A DNA stretch of 64,000 nucleotides from Kitasatospora sp. NBC_01246 (GTDB lineage: Bacteria; Actinomycetota; Actinomycetes; Streptomycetales; Streptomycetaceae): NCBI RefSeq assembly GCF_036226505.1, contig NZ_CP108484.1, positions 5,208,001 through 5,272,000 on the forward strand, given 5' to 3'. The translations under genes and the position numbers were made by a program. The notes beneath the pieces were generated by a model. That model worked only from the letters and a program-made list of their open reading frames with translations, was not told the DNA's origin and searched no databases. This document shows, piece by piece, positions 55,910 through 64,000 of this stretch (its first letter is position 1; every line of letters begins with the position of its first letter).

Positions 55910-56569
55910 TCAGGCGATGTGCACAGTGAGGGTGCCGTCGGGGCCGGGGGTGACGGTGACCTGCTCCAGGGTGGGGGCGTGGGCGGTGGTGCGGTGGGCC
56001 GTGGCGCGGGGGCCGATGCCGAGGACCGGGATGCCGGCGGCCACGGCGGCGGCGATTCCGGCCGAGGAGTCCTCCAGGGCGAGGCAGTCGGCGGGGGCGA
56101 AGCCGAGGGCGGCGGCGCCCTTGAGGAAGCCCTCGGGGTCCGGCTTGCTGGCGCCCACCGACTCGGCGGTGACGAGGACCGGCGGCAGCGGGAGGCCGGC
56201 GGCGGCCATCCGGACGCGGGCGAGCGGTTCGTCGGCGGAGGTGACCAGGGCGTGCGGCAGGTCGGCCAGTGAGGCGAGGAAGGGGGCCGCGCCGGGGATC
56301 GGGACGACGCCCTTGACGTCGGCCTTCTCCTCGGCGAGCATCCGGTCGTTGTCGGCGCGGTTGAGCGCGACCGGGCGGTCGGGCAGCAGGGCGGCCATGG
56401 TGGCGTGGGCCTGGCGGCCGTGCGCGAGCCGGAGCACCTCGGCGGGGTCGAGGCCGTTCGTCGCGGCCCAGCGGCGCCAGCAGCGCTCGACCACGGCGTC
56501 GGAGTTGACCAGGGTGCCGTCCATGTCCAGCAGGAGGGCGCGGGTGGTCAGGGTGAGGGGGGTGGGCAT
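55910..56569 (-). CDS. HAD-superfamily phosphatase (subfamily IA)
   Basis: 219 residues. Motif I LLLDMDGTL with nucleophile Asp15, motif II near LVTSADEP, motif III Lys in GASKPDPEGF and motif IV LEDSSAG, as in beta-phosphoglucomutase/glycerol-phosphatase-like enzymes. Substrate likely a sugar phosphate; not assignable. Same strand as the RibD-like pair upstream, 64 bases away. Confidence 0.92.
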   Translation of the reverse strand: MPTPLTLTTRALLLDMDGTLVNSDAVVERCWRRWAATNGLDPAEVLRLAHGRQAHATMAALLPDRPVALNRADNDRMLAEEKADVKGVVPIPGAAPFLASLADLPHALVTSADEPLARVRMAAAGLPLPPVLVTAESVGASKPDPEGFLKGAAALGFAPADCLALEDSSAGIAAAVAAGIPVLGIGPRATAHRTTAHAPTLEQVTVTPGPDGTLTVHIA

Positions 56570-56633
56570 GCGGGGGCTCCTCGCGGGCGGCGGGCGGGCT
56601 TCCGAGTCTATTGTTCAGCAAGGATACAAAAGA

Positions 56634-57089
56634 TCAACCCACCAGGTGCGCGTTGACCGCGCGGGCCTCCTCGGCCAGCTCCGGCAGCTCCACCACCTCG
56701 ACGCCGGCCGCCTCCAGGAGTGCCGTCCCCTGGCAGTCGGTGACGAACAGGTCCGGCTCGCGCCAGGCGACGACCACCCGGGGCACGCCGGCCGCGATCA
56801 GCAGCCGGGCGCACGGCAGCGGCCGGGAGGCCCGCCGTCCGCAGGGCTCCAGCGAGCTGTAGACGGTCGCGCCGCGCAGTCGGGGATCGCCCGCCGGGAG
56901 CTTGGCGAGGGCGGCCTCCTCGGCGTGGTCCAGCGCGTCCGCCTCCCGGCTCCAGCCCTCGGCGAGCACCTTGCCGTCCGCGCCGACGATCACCGCGCCG
57001 ACCGAGAAGGCGGTACTGGAGGGCGGGCAGCGACGCGAGAGCTCGACGGCCCGCCGCAGGTGTGCGAGGTCGGACGGTGCGCTGGTCAC
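56634..57089 (-). CDS. RibD-type deaminase (cytidine/dCMP deaminase fold)
   Basis: 151 residues. Zinc motif HAE at 55-57 and PCGRRASRPLPC with Cys83 and Cys93, the arrangement of the riboflavin pyrimidine deaminase half of RibD. GTG 57089 overlaps the reductase stop by 4 bases, so the two halves are translated together. Could act in riboflavin synthesis or on a related pyrimidine in a secondary pathway. Confidence 0.87.
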   Translation of the reverse strand: MTSAPSDLAHLRRAVELSRRCPPSSTAFSVGAVIVGADGKVLAEGWSREADALDHAEEAALAKLPAGDPRLRGATVYSSLEPCGRRASRPLPCARLLIAAGVPRVVVAWREPDLFVTDCQGTALLEAAGVEVVELPELAEEARAVNAHLVG

Positions 57090-57772
57090 GGGGTGGACTC
57101 CTTCGGGGCGTACCTGAGCAGGACGACGTCGTCCACGGTACGTGCCTCCAGCAGGCGCATCCGGCGGGCCGGTCCGCCGGGGAAGGCCGCCGGCCGGACG
57201 AAGCGCGGCGCGTCCGCCTGTCCGACCAGCAGCGGGGCGACCGCCAGCTGGAGCTCGTCCGCCAGGCCCCGGGCCAGGAACTGGGTGTGCACGCCGCTCC
57301 CGCCCTCGACCATCAGCCGCCGCACCCCCCGGGCCCCGAGGTCGTCCAGGACCGCGCCCAGCTCCACCGTGCCGCCGAGGGCCACCACCTCGGCCAGCCC
57401 GTCAAGCGCCGGGCGGAGCACGGCGGCGCCGGCGTCCGAGGTGTAGGCGACCTTGTCGCCGCCGGTGTGCCAGAACCTGAGCGAACGGTCGAGGGCCCCG
57501 CTCGCGGTGAGGGTGACCTTCAGCGGGTACTCCGGTCGGCCGGCCGCGAGCCGGGCCGCCCGTCGGCCGGGGTCGTTGACCAGCAGCCGGGGGTTGTCCG
57601 CGCGCAGGGTGTTGCCGCCCACCAGGATCGCGTCGCTGGCGGCGCGCTCCGCGTCCACCCGGTCGAAGTCGGCGGGACCGGAGAGCAGCAGGCGGTCGGG
57701 GGAGGCGTCGTCGAGGTGTCCGTCGAGGGACATCGCGGCGCTCAGCAGGACGAAGGGGCGGCGGCCGGGCAT
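57086..57772 (-). CDS. RibD C-terminal-domain reductase
   Basis: 228 residues. Dihydrofolate-reductase-like fold with the RibD_C motifs: AMSLDGHLDD start, AILVGGNTLRADNPRL, and VEGGSGVHTQFL. Uses NADPH to reduce ribosylamino-uracil in the riboflavin pathway or a related substrate. It is a stand-alone domain, translationally coupled to the deaminase. ATG 57772. Confidence 0.9.
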   Translation of the reverse strand: MPGRRPFVLLSAAMSLDGHLDDASPDRLLLSGPADFDRVDAERAASDAILVGGNTLRADNPRLLVNDPGRRAARLAAGRPEYPLKVTLTASGALDRSLRFWHTGGDKVAYTSDAGAAVLRPALDGLAEVVALGGTVELGAVLDDLGARGVRRLMVEGGSGVHTQFLARGLADELQLAVAPLLVGQADAPRFVRPAAFPGGPARRMRLLEARTVDDVVLLRYAPKESTP

Positions 57773-57816
57773 GGTGAACCGTTCTGTCGGGAGCCCGTCC
57801 ACGGTACGGGCCCCGG

Positions 57817-57845
57817 TCCTGCCCCCGCGCCGCGCGGGGGCAGGA
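57817..57845. terminator. Perfect hairpin in divergent region
   Basis: 14-base inverted repeat (57817-57830 with 57832-57845) upstream of the reductase start; function unclear. Confidence 0.5.
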
Positions 57846-57946
57846 GTTCGCCCGGTGGCCCGCCGGCGGAGGGGCGGCGTTCGCCGAGGGGGCCCACCGC
57901 GGTCCGGACCTCGCACCGCCCCTCAACTCGTGCTCCCCGCAAGGCG

Positions 57947-57977
57947 AAGCCCCCGCCCGGGCCCTGGGCGGGGGCTT
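57947..57977. terminator. Terminator-like hairpin with short T run
   Basis: 12-bp stem (57947-57958 with 57966-57977), 7-base loop, ending in GGGCTTT on the plus strand. Confidence 0.55.
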
Positions 57978-58099
57978 TCGGGTGAATCGGTCGTTCGCCA
58001 TGTGAGACGAATCTTCTCGCCATACGGGACAAGGGGTAGCGTCGGAGGCGTCGGAGGAACCGACCGCAGGGAACGCGACCGAACCCCAGGGGGACCGCC

Positions 58100-58918
58100 A
58101 TGACCGGACCGCAGCCCACCGTCTACACGCACGGGCACCAGGAGCCCGTGCTGCGCTCGCACCGCTCCCGCACGGTGGCCAACTCGGCCGCCTATCTGCG
58201 GCCCGAACTGCGGCCGGGGCAGGCCGTGCTGGATGTCGGCTGCGGCCCCGGCACGATCACCGCCGAGCTGGCCGAACTGGTCGGCCCCACCGGGCGGGTG
58301 GTGGCCGTGGACACCTCGGCCGAGGTGCTGGAGTCGGCCGCCCGGTACGCGGCGGACCGGGGCCTGGCCAACGTGGTCTTCGAGATCGCCGATGTGCACG
58401 GACTGCCGTACGCGGACGGGGAGTTCGACGTGGTGCACGCCCACCAGGTGCTGCAGCACGTGGCCGACCCGGTGGGGGCGCTGCGGGAGATGCGCCGGGT
58501 CACGGCGGTGGGCGGCGTGGTCGCGGCCCGGGACGTCGACTACGCGACCATGACCTGGTACCCGCAGGTACCGGAGCTGGACCGCTGGCTGGCGCTGTAC
58601 GGGCGGATCGCCCGGGCCAACGGCGGCGAGCCGGACGCCGGCCGACGGCTGCTGTCCTGGGCCCGGGAGGCCGGCTTCACCGACGTCACGGCGACGTCCA
58701 GCAGCTGGAGCTATGCGTCGCCCGAGCAGCGTGCCTGGTGGGGCGGGCTGTGGGCGGACCGGATCGTGGCGTCCGACATCGCCGACGCGGCGGTGGCCGA
58801 GGGGTACGCGGACCGGGCGGAGCTGGAGCGGATCTCGGCCGGGTGGCGGGCCTGGGTGGCCGCCGAGGACGGGTGGTTCGCGATGCTGCACGGCGAGGTG
58901 CTGGCGCGCCGCGGGTGA
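58100..58918 (+). CDS. Class I SAM-dependent methyltransferase (UbiE-like)
   Basis: 272 residues. Motif I VLDVGCGPGT at about 43-52, motif II VVAVDTSAEVLE, then VVHAHQVLQHV and LREMRRVTAVGG, all typical of the methyltransferase 11/UbiE group. Substrate unknown. ATG 58100 with AGGGGGA 6 bases upstream. Monocistronic; DUF4190 gene follows after 171 bases. Confidence 0.9.
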   Translation: MTGPQPTVYTHGHQEPVLRSHRSRTVANSAAYLRPELRPGQAVLDVGCGPGTITAELAELVGPTGRVVAVDTSAEVLESAARYAADRGLANVVFEIADVHGLPYADGEFDVVHAHQVLQHVADPVGALREMRRVTAVGGVVAARDVDYATMTWYPQVPELDRWLALYGRIARANGGEPDAGRRLLSWAREAGFTDVTATSSSWSYASPEQRAWWGGLWADRIVASDIADAAVAEGYADRAELERISAGWRAWVAAEDGWFAMLHGEVLARRG

Positions 58919-59089
58919 GCGGCGGGCGGCCGGAAAGGGCGGGAGGGTGTGCTCCAAGATCGGGTAAAGTCGCGCGTCCGTTCCCATCGCCCTAGCCGGT
59001 CCTCCGCTGGTCCGCCCGGTGGTCCGTCCGCGGAACGTTCGAGTCGAAACTGCCGAGCTGATGCCCGTGACCGGGCCGGGGGAGTCCAC

Positions 59090-60547
59090 GTGTCCAAGCC
59101 CGAGTCCGACGCGCCCGTTCCCGGGCCGGAGGCCGTCGCACCGGAGGCCACCGCACCGGAGGCCACCGTGCCGGACGCCGCCGCACCCCACGCCGCACCG
59201 GCCGACACCCCGCCGGTGGACGCGGCACCGGCGGACCGGGTGGAGCTGACCAAGCCCGCGGCCCCCGCCGAACCCCCGGCACCGGCCACCGCTCCCGCCG
59301 CCGACCCGTGGGCCGCGCCGGGCGGGACCACCCCCGCTCCCGCCGCCGACCCGTGGGCCGCGCCCGGCGCCGACCCGTGGGCCGCCGCCGGGGGGCCGGT
59401 CCCGCCCGGGGCGCCGCCGGCCTCCGGCTGGGCCGCCGTCACGCCCGGCGCGATCTCCGGCTTCCAGCCCGGCTACGCCTACCTGGCGACCCCCGAGGTC
59501 ACCAACGGCTTCTCCGTCGCCGCGCTGGTCACCGGCCTGCTCTGCATGTGGCCGCTCTCGCTCGCCTTCGGCATCGTCGCGCTGGTCCAGATACCCAAGC
59601 GCAACGAGCGCGGCCGGGGCATGGCGGTGACCGGTGTGGTGTTCGGTGTCCTCGGGGCGCTGGTCTCGCTGATCGCCTTCATCGGCCTGCTCGCCGCCGG
59701 GGTCGACGAGAGCACCCGCGCCGACCGTCCCGCCCGGTCCCCGAAGGCGCCGGCGGGCTCGGTGCTCTGGTCCTCGCTCAAGTCCGGCGACTGCTACAAC
59801 CCCGCCGGTGGCGCCGACGGACGCGAGGACGGCGACCAGACGGTCCTCTGGGTGTTCAAGGCCCCCTGTGCGCTGCCGCACCACGGCGAGGTGGCCGGCA
59901 CCGCCCGGATCCCGGAGAGCGGCGGGCTCGCCTACCCGGGCGAGAGCCGCGTCCGCGAGAGCGCCGCGGCGCTCTGCGGCCCGGTGCTCGCCGACTACGC
60001 CCTCGACTACTGGGCCGTGCCGGACGGCGTGGACGAGGTCTACCTGTTCCCGGGCCGCGCCAACTGGAAGTCCGGCGAGCGCTACGCCACCTGCGCCTTC
60101 GAGGACCGCGACGCCGAGCACCTGGGCAGCGTCCGCACCGACCGGGGCAAGCTGTCCCAGGCCCAGCTGGCCTACCTGGAGGCGGCCCTGGTCTACAACA
60201 AGGTCTCCTGGAGCGAGCCGGACGCCGAGGTCGCCGACGCCCGGCCCGAGTTCACCACCTGGGCGGGCAGGATGGCCGACGCCTCCCGCAAGGAGGCCGA
60301 GCAGCTGTCCGGGAGCACGGCGGCCTGGCCGGAGGGCGCCAAGCCGAAGGTGGCCGAGCTGGTGGCCGCCCAGCGCGCCGCCGCGACGGCCTGGGACGCC
60401 GCGGCCAAGGCCGTGGACGCGACCGCGCTCGAACGCGAGATCCGGCGGGCGAAGTCGCTGGTGGCCAAGGAGGCGAACTCGACCGTGGAGATCCGCCGGG
60501 AGCTCGGCCTCTCGACCGGCGAGCAGGTCGGCGAGATCCGGGTCTGA
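59090..60547 (+). CDS. DUF4190 membrane protein with septum-formation-like domain
   Basis: 485 residues. Acidic Pro/Ala-rich N-terminus with DPWAAPG repeats (about 1-120), DUF4190 with two membrane helices (about 140-205; GLLCMWPLSLAFGIVALVQI and GVVFGVLGALVSLIAFIGLL), then a Cys-containing extracellular region (about 225-350; SGDCYNP, CALPHHGEV, CAFEDRD) like the septum-formation domain, and a helical C-terminus. Function unknown. GTG 59090 has GGGGAG 6 bases upstream. Confidence 0.85.
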   Translation: MSKPESDAPVPGPEAVAPEATAPEATVPDAAAPHAAPADTPPVDAAPADRVELTKPAAPAEPPAPATAPAADPWAAPGGTTPAPAADPWAAPGADPWAAAGGPVPPGAPPASGWAAVTPGAISGFQPGYAYLATPEVTNGFSVAALVTGLLCMWPLSLAFGIVALVQIPKRNERGRGMAVTGVVFGVLGALVSLIAFIGLLAAGVDESTRADRPARSPKAPAGSVLWSSLKSGDCYNPAGGADGREDGDQTVLWVFKAPCALPHHGEVAGTARIPESGGLAYPGESRVRESAAALCGPVLADYALDYWAVPDGVDEVYLFPGRANWKSGERYATCAFEDRDAEHLGSVRTDRGKLSQAQLAYLEAALVYNKVSWSEPDAEVADARPEFTTWAGRMADASRKEAEQLSGSTAAWPEGAKPKVAELVAAQRAAATAWDAAAKAVDATALEREIRRAKSLVAKEANSTVEIRRELGLSTGEQVGEIRV

Positions 60548-60637
60548 CGGCGGCTGCGGGCCGGGCCGGTGTCTTACCGGGCGTTAACCGGGCCCGTACA
60601 CACCGGAAGCGCGCGGGGCGTAGCGTCCCGTGCGCGT

Positions 60638-60670
60638 GGTCCCGGCCCGACCCCCACGCGGGCCGGGACC
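60638..60670. terminator. Terminator after DUF4190 gene
   Basis: 12-bp perfect stem (60638-60649 with 60659-60670), 9-base loop, about 90 bases after the stop. Confidence 0.65.
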
Positions 60671-60747
60671 GCGCGCCCCGGGCGGTCGGATTCCCGTGCG
60701 GCCACCGGCCGTTCCGGTCCCGGGGCGGGGCGCCTAGGCTCACCGGT

Positions 60748-60900
60748 ATGGACACCTGCCGGGTGATGCGACAGGACGACAACGGCAACCGCTACGTGGT
60801 CGCCAAGGGGCTGGACCGGGCCGAGGCCGAACGGCTGGCCGCGGAGTTCGAGGCCCGCGGGCACAAGCAGCTGTACTGGGTGGAGGCCGAGGCCGCATAG
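60748..60900 (+). CDS. Small SPOR-like protein of 50 residues
   Basis: 50 residues: MDTCRVMRQDDNGNRYVVAK, then GLDRAEAERLAAEFEARGHK and QLYWVEAEAA. A beta-strand/helix/beta-strand pattern with AEAERLAAEFEARGHKQ looks like half of a SPOR-type repeat. It lies 10 bases before the Nudix gene and is probably co-expressed. Too small for most gene finders but with clear codon bias. Confidence 0.75.
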   Translation: MDTCRVMRQDDNGNRYVVAKGLDRAEAERLAAEFEARGHKQLYWVEAEAA

Positions 60901-60910
60901 GGTCGGGGCC

Positions 60911-61318
60911 ATGGAGAACCGGATCGTCGTCGGGGGCGCGCTCGTCCACCGGGGCCGGGTGCTGGCCGCCCGCCGCAGTGCCCCGGCCGAGGTGGCCGGG
61001 CGCTGGGAGTTCCCGGGCGGCAAGGTCGAGCCCGGTGAGACGCAGCCGCAGGCGCTGGAGCGCGAGCTGCTGGAGGAACTCGGTGTCCGGGCGAGGGCGC
61101 TGGAGCCGTTGCCCGGGGCGTGGCTGGTCCGCCCGGGGCTGGAGCTGCGGCTCTGGGTGGCCGAACTGCTCTCCGGCGACCCGCGGCCGCTGCAGGACCA
61201 CGACGAGCTCCGCTGGCTCGGCCCCGCCGAGCTCGACGGGCTCGACTGGCTCGACCACGACCGCGAAGTCCTCCCGCACCTGACCCGCCTGCTGGCCGGG
61301 GCCGACAGCGCGCGCTGA
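60911..61318 (+). CDS. Nudix hydrolase (MutT-like)
   Basis: 135 residues. Nudix box GGKVEPGE-x7-RELLEELG at about 36-58 binds the metal; the WEFPGG before it is typical of MutT-type 8-oxo-dGTP or CTP pyrophosphatases. Removes damaged nucleotides. ATG 60911; same direction as the small SPOR-like gene. Confidence 0.93.
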   Translation: MENRIVVGGALVHRGRVLAARRSAPAEVAGRWEFPGGKVEPGETQPQALERELLEELGVRARALEPLPGAWLVRPGLELRLWVAELLSGDPRPLQDHDELRWLGPAELDGLDWLDHDREVLPHLTRLLAGADSAR

Positions 61319-61537
61319 CCGCCGCGCGCCCGGCGTGCCCGCCCGCACCACGGGAGGGGCGGGCGGGCCGCCCGCGCCACGCGCGATACGCCAGGTAGGT
61401 CAATCGGAAAAGAGGACCCATAAGCCGGGATAGCCTGGGTTCTGCTGGGTATGTCGCTTTTCGGCACCATTCGTCACCATCGGTGAGCCGTCCCCAGCCG
61501 GCGACGCCGATCCCGACCAGAGCCGGAGGCCCCGTCG

Positions 61538-64000
61538 GTGTCGAGTACCGGTCACGGTGGCGGGGGAGCACGAGGCACGGGCACCGGGGGGAGTGCCGCC
61601 GCGCGCGCCCGCCTGCGCCGTGGCGCGCGCCCGCAGCAGCAGCCGCCGCAACCGCCGGCCGGCCGCCGCCGGGGGGACGGCGGCGCCCCCGAGGCCGATC
61701 CCGCGGACCGTCCCGCGACGTCCATGGTGGCGCCCGACGCGTCCCCGTCGGCGGGCCCCCGCAGCCGCCCCGGCCGCCCCTTCCCGGGCGCCCCCGGAGC
61801 CGAGCCGGGCGGCACGGGCGGCCACCGCGAGGGCAATCTGCTCGACGTGGTGAAGGTGGCCATCGCCATCCTGGACACCGCCGGCCGGGTGGTGCTCTGG
61901 AGCCCGGCCGCCGAGGAACTGCTCGGCTGGCCGAACGAGCTGCTGGTCGGCCGCCGGATCGACGAGCTGATCCCGGACGAGGACCAGGTCACCCGGATCC
62001 GCACGGCGATCCAGGACACCCTGCGCCACGGCCGCTGGGCCGGCCTCACCGAGCTGCGCGACCGGGACGGCGAGGCGGTCACCGTCGACGCCCGGATCTC
62101 CCTGCTGGTGGACGGCGACGGCACGCCGTTCCTCCAGGTCAACCTGGCCGAGGCGGCCGCCGTCCGGGCGGTCGAGCGGGACCTCGCCGTCCGGGACGCG
62201 CTGTTCGAGCAGTCCCCGCTGGGCATCGCCGTCCTCGACACCGACCTGCGCTACACCGCCGTCAACCAGACCCTGGCCGAGATGAACGGCATGGTCACCG
62301 AGGACCACGTCGGGCGGACCACCGGCGAGACCCTGCCCGAGCGGGCCGCCGACGAGATCACCGCCATCCAGCGCCAGGTGCTGGCCACCGGCGAGCCGGT
62401 CATCGACGTCACCCTGGCCTCGCCGGTCACCGCCCGCTCCGGGTACCGCTCGATCTCCTACAGCCGGATGACCGACCGGGCCGGCCGGGTGCTCGGCATC
62501 TCCGGCACCGTGATGGACGTGACCGAGCGCTACCGGGCGGTCGCCAAGGTCGAGCACGCCCGGCGCCGGCTCTCGCTGCTCAACGAGTTCGGCTCCCGGG
62601 TCGGCGACCTCCTGGACGCCTCGCGGATCGCCCAGGAGCTGGCCGGCGCCGTGGTGCCCCGGCTCACCGACCACTCCGCGGTGATCCTGCTCCAAGCCGT
62701 CGCGCACGGCGACGACCTGCCCCGGCACGGCCACGACCGCCGCACCTCGCTGCTCCAGCTGGGCACCGCCTCCGTCCAGGACGGTCCCGAGGTCGAGGTG
62801 ATGCTCCGGCGCGGCGCCCGGATCACCTTCTCCGAGGACTCCGCCTGCGGGCGGGTGCTGCGCACCGGCGTCCCCGAGCTGCTCTCCGGCGCCGACCAGC
62901 TGAGCGACGTCACCTACCCGGGCGACCCGAAGATGCAGGCCGCCCACGACCTGGGCGTGCACTCGATGCTGGTGGTGCCGCTGCGGGCCCGGGGCATCGT
63001 GATCGGCCTGCTGCTGGTCAGCCGGGCCGGCTACCGCGAGGGCTTCGACCGGGACGACCTCGCCTTCACCGTCGAGCTGGCCGACCGGGCCGGCAGCTCC
63101 CTCGACAACGCCCGGCTCTACGCCCGGGAGCGCACCGCCGCGCTCACCCTTCAGCGCACCCTCCTCCCGCAGCAGGTCCCGCAGCCCACCGGCGTCGAGG
63201 TCGCCTACCGCTACGTGCCGGGCAGCATCGGCACCGAGGTCGGCGGGGACTGGTTCGACGTCATCCCGCTGCCCGGCGACCGCACCGCGCTGGTGGTCGG
63301 CGACGTGATGGGCCACGGCCTGCGGGCCGCCGCCACGATGGGCCGGCTGCGCACCGCCGTCCGCGTCCTGGCCGCCCTCGACCTGCCCCCGGACGTGCTG
63401 CTGCGGCACGTCCACGAGCTGGCCGACGACCTCGCCCAGGGGCCGGACGAGGCGCTGCTGGCCACCTGCGTCTACGCGGTGTTCGACCCGGCCACGGCCC
63501 GGCTGACGGTGTCCAAGGCCGGCCACATCCCGCCGGTGCTGGTGGTGCCCCGCGAGGGCGCCGAGGAACCGACCCGCACCGGCGGCCCGCTGCTCGGCGG
63601 GACCGGCCGGATCCTCGACCTGCCGTCCGGCGCTCCGCTCGGCGTCGGCGGCGTCCCCTTCGAGTCGGTCGAGCTCAAGATCCCCGAAGGCAGCCTGCTC
63701 GCCCTGTGCACCGACGGGCTGGTGGAGTCCCGGGACAAGGACCTCGACGTCGGCCTCGGCCGGCTGGTCACCGTGCTCCAGGAGCCGCACGCCTCCATCC
63801 AGGCGGCCTGCGAGGCGGTGCTGGCCACCATGGAGCAGGGCCGCGAGCCCGACGACGTGGCGCTGCTGCTGGCCCGGCTCGGCCACGGCCAGGCCGGCAC
63901 CCCGACGGCCGGCTGGACGCTGCCCGCCGAGCCGACCGCCGTCAGCCGGGCCCGTCGGCTGGTCCGCGCCGCGCTGGTCGAGTGGGGCGTCGAAGCGCTC
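61538..64000 (+). CDS. PAS/GAF/SpoIIE phosphatase with HATPase domain, 3' end missing
   Basis: Open from GTG 61538 to the window end (821 codons, no stop). Low-complexity Arg/Pro/Gly N-terminus (about 1-100), PAS domain 1 (about 105-220; AIAILDTAGRVVLWSPAAEELLGW), PAS domain 2 (about 225-335; GIAVLDTDLRYTAVNQTLAE), GAF (about 345-520), SpoIIE/PP2C phosphatase (about 535-780; GGDWFDV, VGDVMGHGL, CTDGLVES) and the start of an HATPase domain (ARRLVRAALVEWGVEAL). A partner-switching sensor phosphatase. GGAGG lies 8 bases upstream of the start. Confidence 0.93.
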   Translation, partial: MSSTGHGGGGARGTGTGGSAAARARLRRGARPQQQPPQPPAGRRRGDGGAPEADPADRPATSMVAPDASPSAGPRSRPGRPFPGAPGAEPGGTGGHREGNLLDVVKVAIAILDTAGRVVLWSPAAEELLGWPNELLVGRRIDELIPDEDQVTRIRTAIQDTLRHGRWAGLTELRDRDGEAVTVDARISLLVDGDGTPFLQVNLAEAAAVRAVERDLAVRDALFEQSPLGIAVLDTDLRYTAVNQTLAEMNGMVTEDHVGRTTGETLPERAADEITAIQRQVLATGEPVIDVTLASPVTARSGYRSISYSRMTDRAGRVLGISGTVMDVTERYRAVAKVEHARRRLSLLNEFGSRVGDLLDASRIAQELAGAVVPRLTDHSAVILLQAVAHGDDLPRHGHDRRTSLLQLGTASVQDGPEVEVMLRRGARITFSEDSACGRVLRTGVPELLSGADQLSDVTYPGDPKMQAAHDLGVHSMLVVPLRARGIVIGLLLVSRAGYREGFDRDDLAFTVELADRAGSSLDNARLYARERTAALTLQRTLLPQQVPQPTGVEVAYRYVPGSIGTEVGGDWFDVIPLPGDRTALVVGDVMGHGLRAAATMGRLRTAVRVLAALDLPPDVLLRHVHELADDLAQGPDEALLATCVYAVFDPATARLTVSKAGHIPPVLVVPREGAEEPTRTGGPLLGGTGRILDLPSGAPLGVGGVPFESVELKIPEGSLLALCTDGLVESRDKDLDVGLGRLVTVLQEPHASIQAACEAVLATMEQGREPDDVALLLARLGHGQAGTPTAGWTLPAEPTAVSRARRLVRAALVEWGVEAL

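Larger units (their letters stand above)
57773..58099. other. 327-base divergent region with two strong hairpins
   Basis: Between divergent genes it holds perfect hairpins at 57817-57845 and 57947-57977, each terminator-like although no gene ends here. No FMN riboswitch conserved bases were recognised. A small unannotated transcript could end at either hairpin. Confidence 0.5.

Noticed and set aside
57773..58099. FMN riboswitch before the RibD-like reductase
   Set aside because: The conserved RFN sequence blocks are not present.
61400..63886. Minus-strand frame of 828 codons at the right end
   Set aside because: The plus strand encodes PAS, GAF and SpoIIE domains over the same bases; the minus frame lacks any motif.

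Overview
The window is a very GC-rich actinomycete chromosome segment, almost certainly from the Streptomyces/Kitasatospora group. Evidence: third codon positions are nearly all G or C, GTG starts are common, and the gene set is typical: a WhiB-like protein, a SARP/AfsR regulator with a TTA codon, a chitinase preceded by a DasR-type box, GTP-dependent PEP carboxykinase, class I fumarase, GlpX-type fructose-bisphosphatase, an AhpC-AhpD/OxyR locus and SpoIIE-type phosphatases. From memory, the order of many housekeeping genes (pckG, ahpD-ahpC/oxyR, fumarase-DUF1707-wbl-glpX, xseB-xseA, ispH-ppgK-ychF) resembles the core chromosome of Streptomyces coelicolor. The species cannot be fixed from the sequence alone.

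Layout. 1-4.7 kb: a fragment resembling a type VII secretion (ESX) accessory locus. It holds a beta-helix/double AAA+ ATPase (cut by the window edge), a mycosin-like subtilase that has lost two active-site residues, and a convergent ParA/MinD-like ATPase. 5-11 kb: a DUF255 thioredoxin-fold protein, an acetyltransferase, then an HTH regulator divergent from a secreted papain-like cysteine protease and a membrane-anchored secreted protein. 11-15 kb: an MFS drug exporter with its TetR regulator, a His-repeat membrane protein and a hemolysin III protein. 15-22 kb: pckG, an alanine-type aminotransferase, a lipoprotein, a prepilin peptidase and a GH18 chitinase. 22-33 kb: a cis-prenyltransferase, PhoH, a secreted SLT-domain protein, an AI-2E-type transporter, ahpCD/oxyR, and a TetR-MMPL pair around a perfect 32-bp palindrome.

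33-41 kb is the regulatory part: a SpoIIE/GAF/ATPase phosphatase, a methyltransferase, a large SARP with a single TTA (bldA-dependent) codon, a small acidic peptide gene divergent from it, a small hypothetical protein and a GntR/UTRA regulator with paired palindromic operators. 41-54 kb is central metabolism and housekeeping: fumarase, a DUF1707 protein, a Wbl protein, glpX, a DUF4245 protein, a nitroreductase, xseB/xseA, an amino-acid permease, ispH, ppgK, a DUF6542 protein, a frameshifted VOC protein and ychF. 55-56 kb holds a YefM-YoeB toxin-antitoxin module bracketed by two copies of the ychF 3' end, followed by a decayed second YoeB copy; this looks like a duplication or insertion scar. 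56-64 kb: a HAD phosphatase, a split RibD-like deaminase/reductase pair, a methyltransferase, a DUF4190 membrane protein, a 50-residue protein, a Nudix hydrolase and a PAS/GAF/SpoIIE phosphatase running off the window end.

Genes are packed closely. Most convergent gene pairs are separated by strong GC-rich hairpins, recorded here as terminators. The points most worth checking are the degenerate mycosin, the YefM-YoeB/ychF duplication, the TTA-containing SARP with its matching flanking dyads and neighbouring small peptide, the regulator-protease-membrane protein cassette at 8-10.7 kb, and several unusually perfect operator palindromes.
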